DNA of 64,000 nt, from contig QZLF01000001.1 in NCBI GenBank assembly GCA_016771945.1, forward strand, positions 1,321,447-1,385,446, read 5' to 3'. This document shows positions 29,307 through 39,148 of this stretch, piece after piece. Source of the stretch: Candidatus Leucobacter sulfamidivorax. Lineage in GTDB: Bacteria > Actinomycetota > Actinomycetes > Actinomycetales > Microbacteriaceae. Every line of letters starts with the position of its first letter. Position 1 is the stretch's first letter. Position numbers and translations under genes: made by a program. Under the pieces are notes generated by a model. It saw nothing but the letters and a program-made list of their open reading frames with translations, ran no database searches and had not been told where the DNA came from.

Positions 29307-30515
29307 ATGTCCACCCTGCAGACTGAACAAAACGCCACGGAGACCACCGACGCAGCGCAGCACGGCTTCAAGGCCCACAGCGACGGCGACTGGGAGAACC
29401 GGCCGCCGGTGCAGACGCGCTCGGAGCGCTTCAAGTCGACGGACATCGCCGACTACCCCGAGGTCACCGGCCGCGAGGTCAACTGGAAGTTCACCCCGAT
29501 CGCCAAGGTGAAGGATCTGCTGCGCGGCGAGCTGCGCGGCGGCGAGCAGCTCTTCGAGATCGGCGAGGCCGCGGGCCTCGAGGTGCGCAGCGTGCCGATG
29601 GACTCCGAGGTCGTGGGCCGCGCCGGCATCCCCGAGGATCAGGCCGCGGCCAACGCCTGGGGCCAGGCCGGCACCGCCCGGCACATCCTGCTCACGAGCC
29701 CCGAGCGCCAGACCGTCACGGTCCGCCGCTCCACGCTCGACGCGACCCCGACCGCGGCGCACACCGTCATCGAGGCGGCGCCGCTGGCCGACGGCCTCGT
29801 GATCCTCGAGAACTCGGGCGACGCGCGCCTCAGCGAGACCCTCGAGATCGTCGTGGGGGAGGGCGCGAACCTCACCGTGGTCTCCATCCAGGAGTGGGAC
29901 GAGGGCGCGGTGCACCTCGCCAGCCACAACGCGACCGTGGGCCGCGACGGCACGCTGCAGCACATCGTCGTCTCCCTGGGCGGCGGCGTCGTGCGGGTGA
30001 ACCCCTCGATCCACCTCGACGGGCAGGGCGCGAACGGCGAGAGCTACGGCGCCTACTTCGCCGATGCCGGGCAGCACCTCGAGCACCAGGTCTACATCGA
30101 CCACAACGCCCCCCACACCCGCAGCCGCGTCGCCTACAAGGGCGCGCTGCAGGGCGAGGGCGCGCACGCGGTGTGGATCGGCGACGTGCTGATCCGCCGT
30201 GTGGCGACCGGCACCGACAGCTACGAGGAGAACCGCAACCTCACCCTCACCGAGGGCACGCGCACCGACTCGATCCCGAATCTCGAGATCGAGACCGGCG
30301 ACATCGAGGGCGCCGGCCACGCCTCGACCACCGGCCGCTTCGACGAGGAGCACATCTTCTACCTGCAGAGCCGCGGCATCTCCGAGGACGAGGCGCGCAA
30401 GCTCGTCGTGCGGGGCTTCCTCTTCGAGGTGATCCAGCGGATCGGCAACGAGCAGATCGAAGAGCGCCTGCAGCAGGCCATCGAGGCCGAGCTGCAGCAG
30501 AGCGTGCTCGCCTGA
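29307..30515 (+). CDS. sufD: Fe-S cluster assembly protein SufD
   Basis: 402 residues, paralogous to SufB and sharing the C-terminal beta-helix: GGGVVRVNPSIHLDGQGANGESYG, GQHLEHQVYIDHNAPHTRS, VAYKGALQGEGAHAVW and the tail ISEDEARKLVVRGFLFEV. Interacts with SufB and SufC. Two bases after the sufB stop; its stop overlaps the Rieske-gene ATG by one base. The N-terminus keeps SERFKSTDIADYPEVTGREVNW. Confidence 0.95.
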   Translation: MSTLQTEQNATETTDAAQHGFKAHSDGDWENRPPVQTRSERFKSTDIADYPEVTGREVNWKFTPIAKVKDLLRGELRGGEQLFEIGEAAGLEVRSVPMDSEVVGRAGIPEDQAAANAWGQAGTARHILLTSPERQTVTVRRSTLDATPTAAHTVIEAAPLADGLVILENSGDARLSETLEIVVGEGANLTVVSIQEWDEGAVHLASHNATVGRDGTLQHIVVSLGGGVVRVNPSIHLDGQGANGESYGAYFADAGQHLEHQVYIDHNAPHTRSRVAYKGALQGEGAHAVWIGDVLIRRVATGTDSYEENRNLTLTEGTRTDSIPNLEIETGDIEGAGHASTTGRFDEEHIFYLQSRGISEDEARKLVVRGFLFEVIQRIGNEQIEERLQQAIEAELQQSVLA

Positions 30516-30843
30516 TGAGCCGAATGAGGGCGCTCGAACTGAGCGAGTTGCAGCAGGACCAGGCGGTGCGCGTCGAGCTCGACGGCGTGCCGATCGCGGT
30601 CGTGCTCGACAACCAGGGCGAGGTGCACGCCATCGGCGACACCTGCAGCCACGGTCAGATCAGCCTCTCCGAGGGCTTCGTCGAGGGCGACACGCTCGAG
30701 TGCTGGGCCCACGGCTCGGCGTTCTCGCTGCGCACCGGCATGCCCCTCAACCTCCCGGCCTACGAGCCGGTCCCGGTTTACGTCGTCGAGATCGAAGACG
30801 GCGTCGTTTACATCGACCCCCACGTTACGAAAGAGATAGCAGC

Positions 30844-30847
<4 letters not shown>
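30515..30847 (+). CDS. Rieske [2Fe-2S] ferredoxin-like protein in the suf operon
   Basis: 110 residues with a full Rieske motif: CSHGQI (Cys-x-His) and CWAHGSAF (Cys-x-x-His), spaced as in dioxygenase-type Rieske ferredoxins (FVEGDTLECWAHGSAFSLRT). It lies between sufD and sufC, overlapping both (TGATG and ATGA), so it is translated with the scaffold proteins and probably supplies electrons to cluster assembly or is a client. Start ATG 30515 (MSRMRALEL) or 30524. Confidence 0.92.
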
Positions 30848-31614
<767 letters not shown>

Positions 31615-31624
31615 GCTGGACGCC

Positions 31625-31969
31625 ATGAGCGATACCGTCCCCGCCCTCTCCATCACGCCCGAGTTCCGCGAGCAGGCGCTCGAGGCGCTCAAAGAGGTGT
31701 CGGATCCCGAACTCGGGGTGAACATCGTCGACCTCGGCCTGATCTACGACCTGGCCTTCGACGAGGAGCACGACGCGCTCGTCATCAGCATGACCCTGAC
31801 GAGCGCGGGCTGCCCGCTCACCGACGTGATCGAGAACGACATCGCCGAGGCCCTCGACGGACTCGTGCGCGCCTTCCGGATCAACTGGGTGTGGATGCCG
31901 CCGTGGACGCCGGAGCGGATCACCGACGATGGGCGGGACATGATGCGCGCTCTGGGTTTCGCCATCTGA
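31625..31969 (+). CDS. sufT: SufT/MIP18-family Fe-S assembly factor (DUF59)
   Basis: 114 residues with the DUF59 core: ALKEVSDPELGVNIVDLGLIYDL, then ISMTLTSAGCPLTDVIENDI with the conserved Cys. SufT acts late in cluster maturation or transfer. Ten bases after sufC, last gene of the operon. sufS (desulfurase) and sufU, which usually sit between sufC and sufT in actinobacteria, are missing from this locus. Confidence 0.92.
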   Translation: MSDTVPALSITPEFREQALEALKEVSDPELGVNIVDLGLIYDLAFDEEHDALVISMTLTSAGCPLTDVIENDIAEALDGLVRAFRINWVWMPPWTPERITDDGRDMMRALGFAI

Positions 31970-31982
31970 GGTTTCACGTCGC

Positions 31983-32077
31983 GGGTCGGGGGCGGGGTCC
32001 CCTCCGCTCGCGTTCCAGCGCGCTGCGCGCGCCGCCAGACCCAGCCACGCGTGCGGAGGGGACCCCGCCCCCGACCC
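31983..32077. repeat. long perfect inverted repeat downstream of the suf operon
   Basis: The arms 31983-32007 and 32053-32077 are perfectly complementary over 25 bases; with one T-T mismatch the stem reaches 32013/32047 (30 of 31 pairs) around a 33-base loop. The left arm starts GGGTCGGGGGCGGGG and ends CCCTCCGC. No U-tract. It is much longer than the other terminator hairpins here; it may terminate suf transcription, protect its 3' end, or be a dispersed palindromic element. Confidence 0.8.
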
Positions 32078-32140
32078 TCGCCCGCAATCGATTCGCGCGT
32101 CGGCGCGCATCAAGTTTGAAACGCTACTGAAGGACGCCAA

Positions 32141-33739
32141 TTGATCATCGTCGAGGATCTCGCGATCGACGTCGGGGCTCGACGCCTCATGTCGGGCGTG
32201 ACCTTCCGGGTCAACCCGGGCGACAAGATCGGTCTCGTCGGGCGCAACGGCGCCGGCAAGACCACGCTCACCCGCACCCTCTCGGGCGAGCTGCAGCCCG
32301 CCGAGGGCAAGGTCGCCGTCAGCGGGGAACTCGGCTTCCTGCCGCAGGACCCGCGCAGCGGCGATCCCGAGCAGCTCGCGCGGCACCGCATCCTCGACGC
32401 GCGCGGGCTCGGCACCCTGCAGGCGCAGCTCGCCAAGGCCACCGAGGACATGGGCAGCGACGATCCCGCCGTCGCCGAGAAGGCGATGAAGCGCTTCGGC
32501 AATCTCACCGACCGCTTCCAGGCGCTCGGCGGCTACGCCGCGGAGGCCGAGGCCGCGTCGATCTCGCATAACCTGGGCCTGCCGGATCGCATCCTCGACC
32601 AGCAGCTGAAGACGCTCTCGGGCGGCCAGCGCCGTCGCATCGAGCTCGCCCGCATCCTCTTCAGCGATGCCGACACGATGATCCTCGACGAGCCGACCAA
32701 CCACCTCGACGCCGACTCGATCGTCTGGCTGCGCGAGTTCCTGAAGGGCTACCGCGGCGGCGTCATCGTCATCAGCCACGACATCGACCTCGTCGGCGAG
32801 ACCGTGAACCGCGTCTTCTACCTCGACGCGAACCGGCAGGTCATCGACATCTACAACATGGGCTGGAAGCTCTACCTGCGCCAGCGCGCCGCCGACGAGG
32901 AGCGCCGCCGCAAGGAGCGGGCCAACGTCGAGAAGAAGGCCTCCGCCCTCAAGGATCAGGCCGCGAGGTTCGGGGCGAAGGCCTCGAAGGCCGCTGCGGC
33001 CCACCAGATGGTCGCGCGCGCCGAGAAGATGCTCGCGGGCCTCGAGGACGAGCGCCAGGTGGATCGCGTCGCGAAGCTCCGCTTCCCGGATCCCTCGCCC
33101 TGCGGCAAGACCCCGCTCATGGGGGAGGGGCTCTCGAAGTCGTACGGCTCGCTCGAGATCTTCGCCGGCGTCGATCTCGCGATCGATCGCGGCTCGAAGG
33201 TGGTCGTGCTCGGTCTCAACGGCGCGGGCAAGACCACGCTGCTGCGCATCCTCGGGGGAGTGGACGATCCGGACACCGGCGAGATCGTCACGGGGCACGG
33301 CCTCAAGATCGGCTACTACGCGCAGGAGCACGAGACCCTCGACGTCGGGGCGAGCGTGCTGCAGAACATGGTCTCGGTCTCGCAGCACCTCACCGAGACC
33401 GAGGCGCGCAAGGTCCTGGGCTCGTTCCTCTTCACGGGCGACGACGTGCTGAAGCCGGCCGGGGTGCTCTCCGGCGGGGAGAAGACGCGCCTCGCCCTCG
33501 CGATGCTCGTCGTGTCGAGCGCGAACGTGCTGCTGCTCGACGAGCCGACCAACAACCTCGACCCCGCGAGCCGGGAGGAGATCCTCGACGCCCTCGCGAA
33601 CTTCACCGGGGCCGTCGTGCTCGTCTCGCACGACCCGGGCGCGGTCGAGGCGCTGAACCCCGAGCGCGTGCTCATCATGCCCGACGGCACCGAGGACCAC
33701 TGGTCGAAGGAGTACCTCGAGCTGATCGAGCTCGCGTAG
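32141..33739 (+). CDS. ABC-F family ATPase (ribosome-associated)
   Basis: 532 residues with two ABC domains and no membrane segment. First: GLVGRNGAGKTTL, LSGGQRRRIELARILF, MILDEPTNHLD; second: VLGLNGAGKTTLL, LSGGEKTRLALAMLV, LLLDEPTNNLDP. The inter-domain linker (about residues 230-310) is charged and helical (YLRQRAADEERRRKERANVE). Such proteins act at the ribosomal E site as translation factors or antibiotic-protection proteins; no specific resistance can be inferred. TTG 32141 is preceded by GAAGGA. Confidence 0.93.
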   Translation: MIIVEDLAIDVGARRLMSGVTFRVNPGDKIGLVGRNGAGKTTLTRTLSGELQPAEGKVAVSGELGFLPQDPRSGDPEQLARHRILDARGLGTLQAQLAKATEDMGSDDPAVAEKAMKRFGNLTDRFQALGGYAAEAEAASISHNLGLPDRILDQQLKTLSGGQRRRIELARILFSDADTMILDEPTNHLDADSIVWLREFLKGYRGGVIVISHDIDLVGETVNRVFYLDANRQVIDIYNMGWKLYLRQRAADEERRRKERANVEKKASALKDQAARFGAKASKAAAAHQMVARAEKMLAGLEDERQVDRVAKLRFPDPSPCGKTPLMGEGLSKSYGSLEIFAGVDLAIDRGSKVVVLGLNGAGKTTLLRILGGVDDPDTGEIVTGHGLKIGYYAQEHETLDVGASVLQNMVSVSQHLTETEARKVLGSFLFTGDDVLKPAGVLSGGEKTRLALAMLVVSSANVLLLDEPTNNLDPASREEILDALANFTGAVVLVSHDPGAVEALNPERVLIMPDGTEDHWSKEYLELIELA

Positions 33740-33781
33740 CGGCGCTGCGGCGTCGCGGTTGCAGCGCCGCCGGGAGACGGA

Positions 33782-34708
33782 TCAGCCCGCGCCGTCGTCG
33801 CCGTCCGTGCCGCTGTCGGTGCCGTCCGCGCCGTCGCCGCCGTCATCGTCCGAGTCGGCATCGCCGTCGTCGGAGCCGGGGCGGTCGTCCGCCGCGTCGA
33901 GCCGGTCGAGCACGAAGTCGACGCCCTCCTGCCGCATGTCGTTCTTGAAGTAGGCGACGTGGCCGCGCTCGTCGAGGTCCATGCTGCTCTGGCAGACGAA
34001 GTCGTGCGAGACGCAGAAGTCCACCATGCGGTCCGCGTAGGCGTCGAGGCTCCCGAGGGGACGGGGGAGGATCCCGTTGAGCGACGGGTCGTAGTCTCCC
34101 GCGTTGTAGGGCTCCTGCCCGAAGAAGCGCGGGTTGCCGTAGAACACGACTGCGACGACGCGCTCCTCGGCCTCGTCGGAGAGCGCGCCGACCGTCCCGC
34201 CGACGAGGCGGATCGTCTCGTCGATGAGCGCATCTCCCACGACGAGGGCGCCCTGGGAGTAGCCGAGCAGCACGAAGCGCTGGTCGGGGCACGCGTCGGC
34301 CTGCACGTTGAGGGTGTCGATCAGCAGGCGCACGCCCAGCGTGCCGCCCTCGGCGACGTCGGTGTCGGCGGGGTAGTCGAGGTCGTAGGTGAGCACCTCG
34401 TCCGGCCTGGCCTTGGCGATGTTCTTCGCGACCCGGTGCAGCAGCTGCTTGTCGCTCGGCTCGTTGGTGCCCCTGGCGGTGATGACGAGATAGGGCTTGC
34501 ACTCGAGCGGGTCGACGATGGGCTCGGGCAGCGCGTCGACATCGAGCTTCTCCGCCGCGTCGGGCACGGTCGGAGTCTCGGTGACGTCGGTGAGCGATTC
34601 GCGCATCTCGTCGGGATCCGGCAGCGAGGCGCAGGCGCTGAGACCGGCGCCGAGCGCGAGGACGACGACGATTCCGAGGAGAGCACGGGAGGAGCGGCGA
34701 AGGATCAC
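33782..34708 (-). CDS. cutinase-family secreted lipoprotein
   Basis: 308 residues. Signal peptide ALLGIVVVLALGAGLSAC ends in a lipobox (LSAC), so it is probably lipid-anchored outside the membrane. Alpha/beta-hydrolase features of cutinases: KPYLVITARGTNEP, nucleophile elbow GYSQGALVVGDAL, a late Asp/Cys segment (DFCVSHDFVCQ) and the terminal His (GHVAYF). The last ~40 residues are an Asp/Gly-rich low-complexity tail. The substrate (ester, lipid or polymer) is unknown. Confidence 0.88.
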   Translation of the reverse strand: MILRRSSRALLGIVVVLALGAGLSACASLPDPDEMRESLTDVTETPTVPDAAEKLDVDALPEPIVDPLECKPYLVITARGTNEPSDKQLLHRVAKNIAKARPDEVLTYDLDYPADTDVAEGGTLGVRLLIDTLNVQADACPDQRFVLLGYSQGALVVGDALIDETIRLVGGTVGALSDEAEERVVAVVFYGNPRFFGQEPYNAGDYDPSLNGILPRPLGSLDAYADRMVDFCVSHDFVCQSSMDLDERGHVAYFKNDMRQEGVDFVLDRLDAADDRPGSDDGDADSDDDGGDGADGTDSGTDGDDGAG

Positions 34709-34752
34709 GCCTCAGTCTACAATGACCGTTTCGCGCCGGTGCCGGCGCCCGT

Positions 34753-35235
34753 TCAGCGGGCGTTCCTGGCCGCAGTGCGTTCCGCGCGGTCGGAGGCGTA
34801 GTTCGGGGCGAGCGAGAGTGCGCTGAAGCGGAAGGGGCGGTCGACCCGGTTGAAGCCGAGAGGGCAGTGCTCGACCCCGGCGGGGATGTACACGCAGCCG
34901 GAGGTCGTGATGATGTGGCGCTCGCCGGCGATGTCCATGTAGATCTCGGCGCCGAGATCGTGCGGGTTCTCGGGATCGCCGCCCGTCCAGATGAGCACCT
35001 CGTCGTAGTCGTGCACGTGAGGGAGCACCCACTGCTGCGACTGCTCGGTCTCCGTGATCCAGATGTGGGTCATGTTGACCTGGGCCCCGGGCACGAGGCC
35101 GGCGTGCACGAGCCAGTTCGCCTCGCCCAGATTGTCGGGGGTGGCGATGCCCGCGGCCTCGCCCTCGTTGTCGAAGTCGTTCTCCCCGCAGACCGGCATC
35201 TGCTTGACGAAGAGGTGGTCGTACTGATTCGGCAT
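34753..35235 (-). CDS. small cupin-like protein
   Basis: 160 residues with a single beta-barrel pattern. Metal-site candidates are PHVHDYDEVLIWTGG (two His and a Glu-containing strand) and PAGVEHCPLGF (His). GCVYIPAGVEHCPLGF is typical of cupin motif 2. N-terminal DHLFVKQMPVCGENDFDNEG is unassigned. A dioxygenase, isomerase or binding role is possible; no substrate evident. Confidence 0.7.
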   Translation of the reverse strand: MPNQYDHLFVKQMPVCGENDFDNEGEAAGIATPDNLGEANWLVHAGLVPGAQVNMTHIWITETEQSQQWVLPHVHDYDEVLIWTGGDPENPHDLGAEIYMDIAGERHIITTSGCVYIPAGVEHCPLGFNRVDRPFRFSALSLAPNYASDRAERTAARNAR

Positions 35236-35326
35236 GTCAGGCTCCTGATCCGCGATTCCGATGGCACCGGCGCCGGCCCGGCGCCGTCGAGGCTCACGCT
35301 ACCAGGGCCCGTGCCCGTGCGCGCCC

Positions 35327-36175
35327 TCAGCCGTCGAGCAGCGCGTCCTCCTCCTGGGAGTCGCTGCGCCCGCGCCGCCGCCGGGAGGGCTGCGGCGGCT
35401 CGCCCCGCTCGGCCGCGGCGGCCGCGTTCAGGGAGCGGTGCTCGAGCCGGGCCGCGTAGCCGACGCCGACGAGGGCGATCAGGATGAAGACGTACCATTG
35501 CAGCGCGTAGGAGAGGTGGGGGCCCTCGTCGCGCTCCGGCCGCTGGGCGAGCAGGCCGTGCTCACCGGCCGGGCTCTCGGAGACCAGCTGACCGTATGCG
35601 CCCGTGAACGTCGCGCCGTCGAAGCCCTCGGCGAGCTCGGACAGGTTGATGCTCGGCACCGATCGGCCGGAGGAGGTCCGACCCGCGATCGCGGGCTCGC
35701 TCGCCCGCAGCCTGGCGCGCACGGACACCTCGCCGGACGGCGGCTCGGGAAGCGGCTCGGTGACCTCCTCGGTGCCGGCGATCTGCACCCAGCCGCGGTC
35801 GACGAAGAAGACGCGGCCGTCGTCGAGCCGCAGCGCCTGCACGAGGTTCGATCCCACGCCACCCGCGCCCGGGCGGTTGCGGGCGAGGAACGGCTCGCCC
35901 TCGTAGACGCCCCGCGCCTCGACGGTCTGCCACTTGAGCGCGTCCTCGTCGAACGCGGCCGGATCGGGCAGCGCCTCGGCGAGCGGGACCGCGGGGGCGT
36001 CGTAGTTCGCGTCGATGCGGGCGATCTCGGCCCGCGCCTCGGCGCGGCGCTCGAACTGCCAGTTGCCGAGCCAGACGCAGGCGATCGCGAAGATCAGCAG
36101 CAGGGCGTAGTAGCCGAGCCAGCGCCGGCTCCTGAGGAAGCTCCAGCCCACGGCGGTCTCCGCCGCTCGGCTCAT
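35327..36175 (-). CDS. SURF1-family cytochrome oxidase biogenesis protein
   Basis: 282 residues with the SURF1 layout: N-terminal helix RRWLGYYALLLIFAIACVWLGNWQFERR, a large extracytoplasmic domain (VEARGVYEGEPFLARNR; FFVDRGWVQIAG) and a C-terminal helix LSYALQWYVFILIALVGVGYAAR. It aids heme A insertion or assembly of cytochrome c oxidase, fitting ctaA/ctaB in the window. ATG 36175 overlaps the upstream small gene (ATGA). The charged C-terminal tail (SRRRRGRSDSQEEDALLDG) is variable. Confidence 0.92.
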   Translation of the reverse strand: MSRAAETAVGWSFLRSRRWLGYYALLLIFAIACVWLGNWQFERRAEARAEIARIDANYDAPAVPLAEALPDPAAFDEDALKWQTVEARGVYEGEPFLARNRPGAGGVGSNLVQALRLDDGRVFFVDRGWVQIAGTEEVTEPLPEPPSGEVSVRARLRASEPAIAGRTSSGRSVPSINLSELAEGFDGATFTGAYGQLVSESPAGEHGLLAQRPERDEGPHLSYALQWYVFILIALVGVGYAARLEHRSLNAAAAAERGEPPQPSRRRRGRSDSQEEDALLDG

Positions 36176-36405
36176 GCCGCGCCTTCGAGCTCGGAGGCGG
36201 GCAGCACCTCGACCGGGAAGGAGCGCGCCCGCAGGAACTCGACGAGGTACTCGCGATGATCGTCGCAGGCGAGCCAGTGCTTGCGGCGATCCGCCGCGTG
36301 GATCTTCGGATTGCGCCAGCGGATCGCCCAGCTCGCCGCCGCGCCGCACCCCGCGCGGGAGCAGGCCAGCTCGTGCGCCGGCTCGGCGCCCGGCAGTGAG
36401 ATCAT
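36172..36405 (-). CDS. small putative zinc-binding protein
   Basis: 77 residues. Cys/His pattern: LACSRAGCGAAASWAIRWRN and later HWLACDDHREYL, consistent with one zinc-ribbon site (Cys-x4-Cys plus Cys-x2-His). It overlaps both neighbours by four bases (DUF3099 upstream, SURF1 downstream). This small gene is conserved beside SURF1 in actinobacteria as I recall, and is sometimes labelled acetone carboxylase without support. Confidence 0.7.
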   Translation of the reverse strand: MISLPGAEPAHELACSRAGCGAAASWAIRWRNPKIHAADRRKHWLACDDHREYLVEFLRARSFPVEVLPASELEGAA

Positions 36406-36749
36406 GCGTCGCTCCCCGATGAGCGGCGCTCGGCGGGGGCGTCGATGACGATCACGGTCGGCTCGGCGGGGGCGGCGCCCTCGGGCTCCAGGGGCTCGAG
36501 CTCGAGCGGCGGGGGAGCGTCGGGGCGCTCACCCGAGGTGTTGGCCGTCGCGTTCGCGATCAGCACCGCGATGTAGGGCAGGATCACCGCACCCGCGCCC
36601 GCGAGCAGCACCCACCAGCCGCGCACGAAGAACAGCGAGGCGACGCAGGCGACGCGGATCGTCATCGTGATGAAGTAGACCCGCATGCGGTGCGCGCGAT
36701 CCTCGGCCGGGTTCACCCGCACCGAGGTCACCTCGTACTTCGCCGCCAT
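36402..36749 (-). CDS. DUF3099-family membrane protein
   Basis: 115 residues. N-terminal KYEVTSVRVNPAEDRAHRM, then two hydrophobic helices (YFITMTIRVACVASLFFV; WWVLLAGAGAVILPYIAVLIAN), then a Pro/Glu-rich tail. The R-x-R-M-x-x-Y pattern before helix 1 is the DUF3099 signature. First gene of a three-gene overlapping unit with the zinc protein and SURF1; divergent from fabG. Confidence 0.85.
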   Translation of the reverse strand: MAAKYEVTSVRVNPAEDRAHRMRVYFITMTIRVACVASLFFVRGWWVLLAGAGAVILPYIAVLIANATANTSGERPDAPPPLELEPLEPEGAAPAEPTVIVIDAPAERRSSGSDA

Positions 36750-36812
36750 GGCTCCAGCGTACTCCGCGAGCCGAGCACTAGGCTGGGCGCAGGCCCGACG
36801 GAAGGATCCCGA

Positions 36813-37523
36813 ATGAGCACCCCACGCACCGTTCTCGTGACCGGCGGCAACCGCGGCATCGGCTACGCCATCGCGGAGCGCATGCTCGCCGAGGGGCACC
36901 GCGTCGCCGTGACGGCACGCTCGGGGGAGGGCCCCGAGGGCTCGCTCACGGTCCGCGCCGAGATGACCGACGCGGCCTCGATCGACGCGGCGTTCTCGGA
37001 GATCGAGGCCCAGCTCGGCCCCGTGGAGGTCGTCGTCGCCAATGCCGGCATCACCCGGGACACCCTGCTGCTGCGCATGAGCGAGGAGGAGTTCTCCGAG
37101 GTCATCGACACCAACCTCACCGGCACCTTCCGCGTGGTCAAGCGGGCCGCGAAGGGGCTGCTCAAGGGGCGCTTCGGCCGGGTCATCCTCATCTCGAGCG
37201 TCGTCGCGCTCTACGGCTCGCCGGGGCAGATCAACTACTCGTCGTCGAAGGCCGCGCTCGTCGGCTTCGCCCGCTCCCTCACCCGGGAGCTCGGCGGCCG
37301 CGGCATCACCGCGAACGTCATCGCGCCCGGCTTCATCGAGACCGACATGACGGCCGCCCTGCCCGAGGAGCAGCAGCAACGCTATCTCGCCTCGATCCCG
37401 GCGGGCCGCTTCGGTCGCGTGGACGAGATCGCGGCGACCGCGGCGTGGCTCGCGGGCGACGAGGCCGGCTACATCTCGGGTGCGGTGATCCCGGTCGATG
37501 GCGGCCTAGGCATGGGCCACTGA
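36813..37523 (+). CDS. fabG: 3-oxoacyl-ACP reductase-like SDR (FabG)
   Basis: 236-residue short-chain dehydrogenase. Cofactor loop VTGGNRGIGYAIA, VVVANAGITRD, catalytic Ser in LISSVVALYGSPGQ, catalytic Tyr-x-x-x-Lys in NYSSSKAAL, and the C-terminal ISGAVIPVDGGLGMGH. The NRGIG form of the glycine motif and TARSGEG favour an NADPH-dependent FabG/MabA type. ATG 36813 has GGAAGGATC upstream; TAGGCT may be the -10. Confidence 0.9.
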   Translation: MSTPRTVLVTGGNRGIGYAIAERMLAEGHRVAVTARSGEGPEGSLTVRAEMTDAASIDAAFSEIEAQLGPVEVVVANAGITRDTLLLRMSEEEFSEVIDTNLTGTFRVVKRAAKGLLKGRFGRVILISSVVALYGSPGQINYSSSKAALVGFARSLTRELGGRGITANVIAPGFIETDMTAALPEEQQQRYLASIPAGRFGRVDEIAATAAWLAGDEAGYISGAVIPVDGGLGMGH

Positions 37524-37538
37524 CGGGTGACCCCTGCT

Positions 37539-38189
37539 CTACCGCAGCCGGTCGAGCAGGGGGATCGCGAGCGACAGGTCGTCCTCGATCGAGACGTCGG
37601 CCCGCTCGCGCACGATCGGCTTCGCGTTGAACGCCACCCCGAGCGCCGCGACCTCCATCATGCGCAGGTCGTTCGCGCCGTCCCCGATGGCGACGGTCGC
37701 GGAGAGCGGGATCCGCTCCGCCTCGGCCCACTCGCGCAGGGCCGCGGCCTTCGCCTCCGCATCGACGATGGCGCCCAGCACCCGGCCGGTGAGCGCGCCG
37801 TCCGCGACCTCGAGCCGGTTCGCGCGCCAGAGGTCGATGCCGAGGTCGACGGCGAGCGGATCCAGCACCTCGTGGAAGCCGCCCGAGACCACGCCGACCC
37901 GGCCGTCCCGCGCGTGCACCGCGGCGACGAGCTCGTGGATGCCCGGCGTCGGGCGCACCCGTCGATAGGTCTCCTCGAAGACGCTCTCCGGGGTGCCCGC
38001 GAGCGTGGCCACCCGCTCCCGCAGGCTCTGCGCGAAGTCGAGCTCGCCGCGCATCGCCCGCTCGGTGACCTCGGCGACGAGCTCGCGCGTGCCAGCGGCC
38101 TCCGCGATGAGCTCGATCACCTCGTCCTGGATGGTCGTGGAATCGCAGTCGAGCACGACCAGAGGTCGCGTGGCGGCAGTCGGAGTCAT
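37539..38189 (-). CDS. serB: phosphoserine phosphatase
   Basis: 216-residue HAD phosphatase making L-serine. Motif I LVVLDCDSTTIQDEVIELIAE (nucleophile and acid Asp), motif II VGVVSGGFHEVL, the motif III Lys region (DAEAKAAALREWA) and motif IV VAIGDGANDLRMMEVA. No N-terminal ACT domain, so it is the short form. Divergent from the ABC ATPase with only 24 bases between starts. Confidence 0.95.
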   Translation of the reverse strand: MTPTAATRPLVVLDCDSTTIQDEVIELIAEAAGTRELVAEVTERAMRGELDFAQSLRERVATLAGTPESVFEETYRRVRPTPGIHELVAAVHARDGRVGVVSGGFHEVLDPLAVDLGIDLWRANRLEVADGALTGRVLGAIVDAEAKAAALREWAEAERIPLSATVAIGDGANDLRMMEVAALGVAFNAKPIVRERADVSIEDDLSLAIPLLDRLR

Positions 38190-38213
38190 GCATCCAAGGA
38201 TAGGGTGGCAGAC

Positions 38214-38999
38214 ATGGTCAACGTGCTCCGCTTCACCGATGTCTCCTACGTCCGGGACCGTCGCGCGATCCTCGATCGCGTGGACTGGGAGGTCGACAGC
38301 TCGGAGCGATGGGTGATCCTCGGACCGAACGGCGCGGGCAAGACCACCCTGCTGCGCATCGCCACCGCGAACGACTACCCGACGACCGGCACCGTCGACG
38401 TGCTCGACCGCCGGCTCGGCACCTTCGACATCTGGGAGATGCGCAACCGCCTCGGCCTCGCATCCTCGGCGACCGCGCGGCGCATCCCGGGAGGTGAGAC
38501 GGTGCGCGACCTCGTGCTCACCGCGGCCTACGGCGTCGAGGGCCGCTGGAACGAGGAGTACGACGAGATGGACGTCCGGCAGGCGGATCGCATCCTCGCC
38601 GAGTTGGATCTCACCCCGCTCGCGGAGCACCCCTTCGCCACGCTGAGCGACGGCGAGCGCAAGCGCGCGATGATCGCCCGGGCCGTGATGACCGATCCCG
38701 AGCTGCTGCTGCTCGACGAGCCGAGCGCGAGCCTCGACCTCGGCGCGCGGGAGCGGCTGCTGCAGCTGCTCTCCGGCTACGCGGCCTCGCCGTACTCGCC
38801 CGCGATGATCATGGTCACCCACCACGTCGAGGAGATCCCGCCCGGCTTCACCCACGTGCTGCTCATGCGCGAGGGCAGGGTGCAGGCCGCGGGCCCCATC
38901 GCCGAGACGCTCACCGCGGAATCGCTGGGGGAGGCCTTCGGCATGGAGTTCTCGCTCACGGTCGAGAACGGGCGCTACGCCGCGGTCGCTCGCGCGTGA
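38214..38999 (+). CDS. ABC transporter ATP-binding protein
   Basis: 261 residues, one ABC domain: Walker A GPNGAGKTTLLRIA, signature TLSDGERKRAMIARAV, Walker B LLLLDEPSASLDLG, switch MVTHHVEEIP. The LSDGE variant and IPPGFTHVLLMREG tail are like YlmA/ModF-type stand-alone ATPases. No permease gene is adjacent, so the partner is unknown or the protein works alone. Confidence 0.9.
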   Translation: MVNVLRFTDVSYVRDRRAILDRVDWEVDSSERWVILGPNGAGKTTLLRIATANDYPTTGTVDVLDRRLGTFDIWEMRNRLGLASSATARRIPGGETVRDLVLTAAYGVEGRWNEEYDEMDVRQADRILAELDLTPLAEHPFATLSDGERKRAMIARAVMTDPELLLLDEPSASLDLGARERLLQLLSGYAASPYSPAMIMVTHHVEEIPPGFTHVLLMREGRVQAAGPIAETLTAESLGEAFGMEFSLTVENGRYAAVARA

Positions 39000-39148
39000 G
39001 GCCGCAGAGCCGTGCGGTTCGGGACGCGCGAGCGCGAGGCTCAGCGCGCCGCCGGATGATCTGCTAAAGTGGATCCTTGGTGCGGTAACTCCGCAAAGAC
39101 TTTCGAGGCGCACCGCGCCTCACCGTTTCAGAAGCATAAGGACACTCC

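Noticed and set aside
39060-39148. Zur operator or structured riboswitch before rpmE2
   Set aside because: No TGAAAATGATTTTCA-like site; the small hairpin alone is not diagnostic.
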